This document shows positions 55,821-64,000 of a stretch of 64,000 nt of DNA, piece after piece. Location: the NCBI GenBank assembly GCA_026929865.2, contig CM049398.1:14651001-14715000 (forward strand). Direction: 5' to 3'. The DNA comes from Hyperoplus lanceolatus (lineage: Eukaryota; Chordata; Actinopteri; Uranoscopiformes; Ammodytidae). A program made the position numbers and the translations under genes. Within the stretch, counting starts at the first letter, position 1. Each line of letters begins with the position of its first letter. The notes beneath the pieces were generated by a model. The model had not been told where the DNA came from and searched no databases. It was given only the letters and a program-made list of their open reading frames with translations.

Positions 55821-57545
55821 CACTGGACCCACTGTTAGGTTCGCCCCAAAGGTCACATGAATGAAAACTGAGTCGTTTTATGACCATAGCGCAAAGCAAG
55901 GGAGAAGAACTTTGTGTTGACAGCAAGAACAAAATACAGTGTGTCATGGGTGACTTTTTTAATACTGACTTGGAGATCAGAGGTTTATAGTGCAGAGGTG
56001 AGATGTTAATTTTTTTTCTTTTTTACCACTGGCAGATATATTATCAGTAAAGTCACGTTTCTCATTCTTATGACTCCACACATCTCCCATGCTCTGTGTT
56101 ACTTCAGGATAAACCACTCTGCTCAGTCTCCCAGGACATGCTGAGGTGTTGTAATGTTAGCTGTGATGTTAGCAAGCCTATCTGCTAATGACACGTAGGG
56201 TGAGAGCACGAGGAAAGTGGGTGGTGTGAACCTTCACTTATCTGCCAAAGTATTGCCAGCCAGCAGAAGCAGAAAGGGGAAGCCATGGTTGAGCCATGGC
56301 AGTAAATAAGCAATACCAACTGATATTCAGCAGAAAACAATACTTGAATGAGTCTTCGAGAGCATGGAAATGAAGTCACAGCCAATCAAAGTCTTGTTTT
56401 TACACAGACTGTAATGCTATTGGTTTGTTTCAGCAATCACAGGTGGTTTATTCACATTTGAGTTGCTTAGTTGTGTCTCAAACACTAATAAGTAGAGTGT
56501 ATATTGTGGTTTAAAGTGAATAAATAAAGCATGGTAAATGTCATGAACTTCCCAACATTACTTTTTTTGTATTTGCACAAGTGTGTGTTGGTTTTGGCCC
56601 CTACACTCCACCATTCCTCAATATCATTTTTACACTTGGCTTCAAAGTGCAGCCATTTTTCTGGCGCTCCAAATTGGCACCTGTGTCCTATACATCCTGT
56701 GCGTAATAATTCTCTTTGGCTGTCTCCTATACCTCTCAACTTTTTTTTCTTATTCCATGGACTGCTTGCCTCTCCAGTTTCAGCCTGGGTGCAGGCCATC
56801 CCCGTTCCAGGAAATGTGCTTGCTTGTTCATTGCAGCATGGGGTATACTGTATTTACCAGTAGGCAGCTTGGGAGCAGCCATAAAGATATTGCACATGCA
56901 CTTGTTTGCATCATGCCTTTAGTTAACTTCACACACTAGCCCTCCCTTCTCAGTGCTTATAGGTCCAATTAGTGTGAAAAAAAAAGTTTAGGCTACTGCT
57001 GCATTTAAATTAACTTATTGTTGTTTCATCACGTCTCTGTGGAAATTAAACTATTAAACTAAACCCCCGATATCCCTAATCCTCCCCTCAAGTCATGAAT
57101 ATTTCACTCTAGGGAAAGGGCACCGTGGAACTGCTATAGGATTTCTGCTTTTTGATGAAGAATGTTTCTTTTTGTAGTGTCTCTGAGGTCGGGGAAAAAT
57201 ACATTAAATCAGGACCAAGATATTCTGAAATTGCACATTCTTATTCCCTGCACAACTTTAGTCTAACAATAATCATGTTTCTTATTCTGCGGCTAGCCGC
57301 TAACGTTTAAGATAAAACAAAAACTTATCTTTGTGTCAGATAATGATATAGGAGCTTGCATTTATACAGAGTGCTGATTCAGTTGCAAAATGGTATGTGC
57401 TGCAAAGATACACACAAAAACCTTTGTAAGACAAGTGTTATTGAAAGATTTATTCTGAAAGAAAGAAATGCTCCTTAAGATGATTATCAGTCAATATAAA
57501 GTCTTGTAATACAGGCAACTGAGGTATATCTGTCTTTCTACAGGT
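55818..57545. other. Intergenic, no feature seen
   Basis: The overlapping open frames at 56485-56939 on both strands show no known motif and no splice-bounded exon structure; left unassigned. Confidence 0.45.
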
Positions 57546-57547
57546 GG

Positions 57548-57602
57548 AGTGAGAGAGAGAGAGAGAGAGAGAGAAAGGGAGAGAGGCAGAGAGAAAGAAA
57601 GC
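57548..57602. repeat. GA-rich microsatellite
   Basis: (GA)n tract with interruptions (GAGAGAGAGAGAGAGAGAGA then AAGGGAGAGAGGCAGAGAG). Confidence 0.95.
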
Positions 57603-58044
57603 CTGAGGGAGTGAGTGACAGTGACAGACAGTTTGCACGAACAATGATAAAAACAAAACACAAGAAAACAACACTACATAAATATGGGACTTGGGGGATG
57701 TTGTATACAGTCTAAAAACCGGTCTATGTGATCATGGCACATCCTTCATTGCACTAATTTCTATATAAAAGACCAAGGCAAACATTTTGGCAATATACAA
57801 CCTTGTGTCACAGCCTCAGTTACTTTTAACAGTGAAAATAAAGCCATTAAAGCGATGGATCTTAAACTGGGATCCACTGCCTTGATGCAACGTTTTACAT
57901 TCAGAAAATATTGGCACGTTTGAAAAGTGAATTGGGTTGCCGCTGAAACTAACCCCAATTTAATAGATAAAATAAACATTTCTTCACAAAGCTTTATTAT
58001 ATTATTTTTTTCGTAAATTGAATTGCTTTTCCCATACACCTCTC

Positions 58045-58625
58045 TTCAACGAATAGTTTAATATCCTGTTAAATATTAAGCTGGTGCCTGAAAAGGTTAG
58101 CTTAGCTTTGAATACAGATGAGAAAATATGTGAAACAGTAAGCCTTACTCTGTCCAAACATCTGACCAAAATCTGCCTATACAGCAGTTCAGTTCAAGCT
58201 CCTAAACAAACATTTTATATTGTCTTTGTTTAAGCAACAGAAAATGGAAGGGTAATAACTCAAGTCTAAAATCCTTGTCATCACAATTAAGTTGTCGGGA
58301 AACAGGAAGAGACTTCAGAAAGTCACTGTGCCGTGCCAATAAACATAAGTCACATAATGCCATGTTAAAAACAAACATAAAACCTTTGTTTGTTTTGATT
58401 AAACAAATGAGAATTAGCGTTGCATTTAGTGGAGTTTAGAGATACCGGCAGGCAATTTATTTACTTTTTTGAAGAGCCAAGTTGCAAGTTTCCAGTCTTT
58501 ATGCTAAGCTGCATGGTGACTGTAGCATACCGACATTTGAGTGGTATCAATCTTCTCATCTAACTCTCTGCCAGAGAGTAAATTAGTGTATTTATGATCA
58601 ATGTAAATATGCCTTTAAGGGTACA
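58045..58625. repeat. Palindromic MITE-like repeat
   Basis: Begins around AACGAATAGTTTAATATCCT and carries AAGGTTAGCTTAGCTTTGAA on the left, and CCGACATTTGAGTGGTATCA then ATCTTCTCATCTAACTCTCT on the right, the two halves of a common fish foldback repeat. Ends are degraded. Confidence 0.5.
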
Positions 58626-59667
58626 CTTTATTTTTCTTTGTTTCCCTGTGAATACACGTACATGTTCACGCACAGTAGCAGAACAGATCATGTAAGGCAA
58701 ATGTTTGTTTCAAAAACAGTGAGCAACGGTTATAATGACCTGCAAAGACTAGGAAAGAAATAGAACCTGACATCCAAGCAGAAACACACAGGAGGCTGAG
58801 TGAATGTATAAAAAATGACTGGTGTCTGTCGATTGTCAGCTCAATGATTAATGACCAGCTGTCATCGCAAAAGCGAGAACTTCATTTTGGCTTATTTTTG
58901 GCACACCGCTAATGAACAGCAGCCGCCTGTCAACAGCAGTTAAGTCATTAACATTACAACAGATTGTATAATATGTAATCATGGTTAAATACTGGTCTAA
59001 TCAACAACATAAATTCAGATTGTCTTTAATAATTTACCTAATGTAGTTCTACTTATTAACAAAGAGTACATTACAAGTACATTACATATAGTATAACGTA
59101 TCAGCATGTAGATGAAGGCTGAATAGAGTGGAGGTTTTTATGAGGCATACTGCTCCGGCCCACATACAATACAGTGGTTCAGCCCTGTTAAATGCGTATA
59201 GGTTTTGAGTGGGTGTGTGGTGTTATCATATGCCAGTGGGTTTGAGCAAATGTGTCTGTCTGCCCCTCTCTTGCCAACTATTTTTACAGTATTTTGACTG
59301 AAACAGAGATGTATTGGCAGACTCACAAAGAATGAATAAAACAGGTTGAAAATGAATGAAAATGAAACAGAAGAAGTGATTTTAATCCAGTGAGTAGCAG
59401 AATAATCAAGCCAATTGAATGAACTACAGTATCAGACTCAGAGAGACAGTGCTCCGTCTGTCCGTGAGGGTACAGTCCACTGCTTTCCTCGGAGGAAGTG
59501 CATTATACTGCAGTCTTAGTCCACCAGCCCTGGTCCATCCGGTAAAGAGCTAAAGGGAGCTTCCACTTCCTTGTAGCCCCTTTACGAGTGCTCCAACAGT
59601 CAGGGGGTACTGCAGGGGGACAGGGACGAGCCATGTCACAACAGTCCCCATCCCAGAGGTCTGTGGA

Positions 59668-62600
59668 TCACCACACACGGCAGACGTTGTCGGGGACCAT
59701 GTAGCTGCCCTTGTTGCAGCTGAAGACTTTGGCAAATTCTGGGAAATTCTGAAGGGAGCCTAGAACCCTGAGACAGATACAGAGGAAATGGTTGGTGCTC
59801 TGTGCTTAATGGTGCTCTGTTGCAAGGTTCCTTGAAACATAAATACAGGGCATGTCATCTTGTCAAGATGTTAAAATGTCAGCGATTGCCCTAAGCACAA
59901 GGCTGATGGATGTAAAGGGAACCCTGTTGGTTTAAATGTACCTGAATTTCCCTGGACTGTGTACATCTACTTTAATGGAATTGACAGCTTGCTCAGGTCG
60001 GTGTGTTCCACACCACACCTGAAAAAAGACAGAATAGAAGGAACTGCATAAGAACAGTACTTATTGCCTTTTAAAATATCATGTTGTTTCCACCCATCCA
60101 TCCATCCATCAATTAGTCAGTGAATTACTACCTGAGCAAAATTGAGGAAAAAGAGTTGATTGTGGGAAAGGTCAATTCCAGGCAGCAGTGGCTCTTCTCC
60201 ATTCTCCTGCACATAGTGCTGATATGCCTGCAGGATTGATATAAAACAAAAGTTATAATTGTATATCAATGCTATAAAAAGGTAACTAGTAATGTGCATT
60301 TTAAATGCAATGTTAAAAAATGACTTGATTGCTCCTTGTTGTAAAAGCCTAAACAAAGAATATTTCTTATGTACTTCTACTTATTTAATCTGCATTTTCC
60401 TATTAGTTAATGTATAGGTAAGATAGACTGTTTATAGATAAAAAAACAAGCATGTTGCATTTTCAATACATTTTACCATACTGACAAAAGAAAATACATT
60501 TACTGTCACATTTCCCTTTCCAGCATGAAATTTCAATTGTGCTATATTATGTTGTCACAGATCTTGGTACAGTTTGGCTCAAAAGAGTAACAACATTTAC
60601 ACTGTTATTGGAAATGAATGTCAAATAAATGATTGAATGCGTCACATCATGGTTGATCTTAAATATGCATATTTGTTTTCTCTTATTGCAAATACTGTAT
60701 GTGGAAAGTCCTGTTTCTGATCACCACTGGTTAACATTAAATAAATCAACTGTGACACCATGTTCTTATGTTTAAAATAGCTAATGAGCCAGTCAGTGAC
60801 CCAACAGAATGACATCTATTTTTGCAAGCAGACGACAAAGACAAACCACAGACTGAATGGCATTCTGTCATCTTTACACCAGTGCTCCTTAACCAACTTT
60901 CCTCCTTCCTTTGTTTTCAGGCTCATTACCTGATATGCCTGGCGTATCCCTCCATTGTCAGCAATGTTCTCCCCCAGGGTGTTGTTACCATTTAACTAGA
61001 GAGGGGGCACGACGAGAGAGAACACAAAGAATGACAGGGGAAAGGGGCAGAGGGAGATGTTGTGTTTTTCCCCCCTCTGCATATCTCTATAGTCACAGCT
61101 AATACTCTTTGGTTTACAAGAAATCATTTCCCCAGGGGATAAAGGAAGCATTGTTCAACGCAAAAGGAGAGAGGAGGGGAGACAAGGAGAGGGGAGAGAG
61201 ATTGATATGTCAACATAAAATATTTAAAACATTTGCAGTTGCAAGAGATGAGCCTACACAACTGGGGGAAATATGGAAATGTATAGGCTGGGAGCGGTAA
61301 CAGGAAAGCAAATAAATGAGAGCAAGATTTGGGATAATATTTTGAGAAATATGCTGCTGTAAATGATTTTAAGAGAAAGGAAAGAGACTGTCTACCAGGA
61401 CATACATGAAGTCCATTTGCCAGGTCCCAGGAGAAGTTGCCGTACTGATTGATGATGCACTTTGACAGATCGAGGAACTTCTGAGTGGAGCCTGGTGTCC
61501 ACCAGTCCTTCAGGTCACCGTCCTTGTCATAGTTACGACCTTGTGCAAGAGACCAAATGCATGATGGTCAGATTTGATCGACAAGGTAAACAAATGATTG
61601 TGACACTTTTCAAAACCCATCATCTTGTTAGCTGAGATGCGTCAATTGCATGTTTCCATTCCATTTAATTAATTATTGTTTGTACGGGTTTATTCAGTAT
61701 AAAATAATTGTAAGAGCCAGATTGCATAAAACATAAGAAATTGTTTAATAATATTTGTGGAAGTAATATGTGTTTTTTATAATTCATAATAATTTACAGT
61801 TCATGTTATTTGTTTTTATAAGTGTATTTTCAGCTAAAGTAATTTTGTAATATTTAATATGTTTAGGCCAAATGCTTTATTTTTGTGACGTATTACATGC
61901 GCCATTTTAGTTTGGAAGGCAGCTGCCCATAGGCACGGGAGCATAATATAATATTTCTTTACCGTGTGACGTGTGACTTGTATATTTTTTTGACCTTTTT
62001 TCAGTAAATCTTTTGAACCAGAATCAATATCTCATGTAAATCACGTCAGACTAAGTTACTGTGCCTACAGCTGGATTGTGGTATCGGAATTTGACAATAA
62101 TGAACTACAATAATGCTTACATCTTTGAGATAAATATCAGTAACATATAAGCCAATTCAAATAAGTGTGTTGAAGAATTATCTATTGCAGCATGCATAAA
62201 TGGAATTTCAAAACACTTTTTTTCTGAAGTGGGTACCAGTTACAGAAAGGGAACTATTTCTATCCAATTACCATCAGGATCGGCTAAAAAAAAAAAAGCT
62301 TCCCCTGGGAATAATAGAGCGCAACACTGTGCAAAGTCGTACCATTGTCGTCAAAGCCATGTGTGATCTCATGACCGATTACCATGCCGATGCCGCCATA
62401 GTTGAGGGATTTAGCCTGGCCTTTGTTGAAGAAAGGTGGCTGGAGGATACCTGCAGGGAACACTGACAGCAGGGGGGGGGGAAAGGTTTGCCTTTACAAA
62501 ACTTAAAACAAAATACACAACATGTAGAATGGTAAAGACTTGCACATAGTAGTAGTAGAAGTAGTTTTATTCAGTAATTTAAAAACATCAATCCAAAAAA

Positions 62601-62760
62601 AACATATTATACACATTCAACAACAAATAGTGAGTAAACAAAGGCCAAGGCGGGAGCAAAAAGCTTATTAGTGCCTATCCTATATCTCCATCTTCTAAAA
62701 AAACCCGAATATTTTTCAATATAAACAGAGAGATACATATATACATACATATACACATAA

Positions 62761-62806
<46 letters not shown>

Positions 62807-62830
62807 ATGTATGTTTGTATATATATGCCC

Positions 62831-62904
<74 letters not shown>

Positions 62905-63747
62905 ATGTTTGCAGCTGAATGCGTTTGAATGTGTTTAAATACCTATTTGGTTTTTGCTGGATGAGTAAAAGGCGTTGACAACTGCAGCTCCAGTTACCCA
63001 CCTGGAAAAGACAAGGAGGCCGGAATTAAAGAATGGTTCATGGTACGGATGGAGCACCACAGTGCAGCACAATCTTACATTGATCCAAAGATATTAAAGT
63101 TAACCTGTGTGGTTCATAACAACAGGCTAATAATAGAACGCCTGCTCTACTTAGCGGAAGGTTGAACTGTATCCACGAGTAGGAGTTTGTGTGGGAGAGT
63201 GTGAATGCTCTGTGATAAATGCTGGATATTGTGTCAGACTACAGGCCGCATTAGCGTATAAGAAATGTATTATTAGAGATTGCAATACTATGGCTACACT
63301 TCTGGAATAAGCCTGTTTGCTGTGAATTGATTAAATGTTTGCCCACATGGGGAATCTTACTCCTCTTTGTTGACTTTGACTCTTAGTTTCCGCAGGCGTT
63401 TCTTCTGTGCATACTCCAAGTTCTGCAAGATGTTTTCAAAGTACTCCTCTGCACTGTAGGCCAGCTAACACCAACACACAACCAGAGAAACAGGAGAATT
63501 AGTGGTGACGAGAGCCATCAACGCTTGTTCATATCAACTCATCAAAGCCAAGAATTCACAGAGATGTTTTCACAGAACTGATATGCGGCTACAATGAACC
63601 TACTCTGTGTTCTGTTACGACTAATTCAGTGAAACATGAAAAACATTCAGAAGCTTTTCAGACACTCACATCTTTGTACTCATTGTTAAGGTATGCGTCG
63701 TCAATGATGTTGTCAGAATAGCCGATTCGTTCCCTAATAGCTCGGGC
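59668..63747 (-). CDS. mme: Neprilysin (membrane metallo-endopeptidase), C-terminal nine coding exons
   Basis: Zinc metallopeptidase of family M13, a type II membrane ectoenzyme cleaving small peptides. Exons: 63747-63670, 63464-63361, 63001-62943, 62462-62343, 61539-61406, 60995-60930, 60227-60132, 60018-59942, 59767-59668. All phases join into the last 277 residues; the N-terminus lies beyond the right edge. Signature parts: substrate-binding VVNAFYSS (exon 63001), zinc motif HEITH in [19 protein letters not shown] (exon 62462), third zinc ligand in [10 protein letters not shown] (exon 60995), [18 protein letters not shown] with the transition-state His, and terminal CRVW before [19 protein letters not shown] and [17 protein letters not shown] match mammalian MME better than MMEL1 from memory. 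The remaining doubt is mme versus a close paralogue. Confidence 0.93.
62765..62902. repeat. AT and CA microsatellites in an mme intron
   Basis: (AT)n at 62765-62802, then ATGTGTATGTATGTTTGTAT and (CA)n at about 62837-62902. The Tyr/Ile- and Cys/Val-rich frames over it are artefacts. Confidence 0.97.
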
Positions 63748-63793
63748 CTGCAGAAAAATGGCAATCAAACATCTTGGTCACCACATATTCTTA

Positions 63794-63960
63794 AAAGGTG
63801 GAATCAGTGAATCTGGAGTATGCTTGTTGTCAAAATAACTTTTTATCAAAATGAGTGAATATCTATCTTCTACCTTTCCATACTGTGTGTGCACTGAAAA
63901 AAACAATCCAGTATTAATGCACAGCCTAGTCCCTTGTTAACGGGCAGTATCGGTGGGCCA
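63794..63960. repeat. Fragment of the MITE seen at 27730
   Basis: AAGGTGGAATCAGTGAATCT, then CTTTCCATACTGTGTGTGCA CTGAAAAAAAC, parallels 27728-27850. It lies in an mme intron or upstream intron near the window edge. Confidence 0.5.
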
Positions 63961-64000
63961 CTGTGTCTACTAACCCATTTTTACATACCAGTTAACATAG

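Noticed and set aside
56485..56939. Overlapping open frames of about 100-118 codons on both strands
   Set aside because: No motif, no splice-bounded exons; coding potential on both strands at once suggests chance.
62200..62466. Plus-strand 88-codon frame
   Set aside because: Antisense of the neprilysin exon carrying the HEITH zinc motif.

Overview
The window is from a teleost fish, probably a spiny-rayed one. The evidence is vertebrate split genes with GT-AG introns, a fish-type olfactory/vomeronasal class C receptor (OlfC/V2R) cluster, and a dense load of fish-type repeats (Tc1, hAT, Harbinger, TTAA-flanked MITEs, L2-like LINE, tRNA-derived SINE, long CA/GATA/AAT microsatellites). Nothing bacterial, plasmid or CRISPR-like is visible. 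Most long uninterrupted frames are shadows of exons or of microsatellites; the real genes were rebuilt exon by exon from splice sites and phase.

Host genes, left to right: (1) a complete six-exon OlfC receptor on the minus strand (1197-4256); (2) a complete ten-exon OlfC receptor on the plus strand (21157-25258) with four introns beyond the usual six-exon V2R plan; (3) a decayed OlfC pseudogene on the minus strand (about 40790-44450) in which pieces of exons 1, 2, 3, 4 and 6 are recognisable; (4) a two-exon micropeptide gene on the plus strand (50911-51204) that I read as the fish orthologue of STRIT1/DWORF, the SERCA-activating micropeptide; (5) the last nine coding exons of a neprilysin (mme) gene on the minus strand (59668-63747), running off the right edge. 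From memory, teleost OlfC clusters lie beside neprilysin, and mammalian MME lies beside STRIT1 and PLCH1, so the window looks like the neprilysin-side edge of an OlfC cluster.

Mobile DNA fills much of the rest, often nested. 4.6-10.8 kb: a SINE, a hAT inside a hAT-like element, and a Tc1 derivative inside a palindromic MITE. 14.1-20.1 kb: IS630-like (DDE_3) elements, one inside another. 26.4-30 kb: a TTAA-flanked palindromic MITE, a Harbinger-like MITE (TTA duplication) and an element with a 5-bp duplication. 30.68-38.80 kb: an apparently unitary 8.1-kb element with about 330-bp terminal inverted repeats; its left repeat is split by a 2.18-kb TTAA-flanked foldback element, and its interior holds divergently oriented spliced gene fragments. 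40.1, 36.6 and 47.2 kb: three copies of one 470-bp TTAA MITE. 44.5-46.1 kb: a Tc1 element whose DD34E transposase has one premature stop. 48-50.2 kb: an L2-like LINE interrupted by a hAT with a perfect 8-bp duplication. The 51.2-59.7 kb stretch is quiet intergenic DNA.

The two intact receptors are chemosensory genes expected to act in olfactory neurons; STRIT1 and mme are unrelated neighbours kept by synteny. The most unusual items are the STRIT1 micropeptide, the 8.1-kb long-repeat element with its spliced cargo, the extra introns of the second receptor, and two GC-AG introns, one in each receptor.
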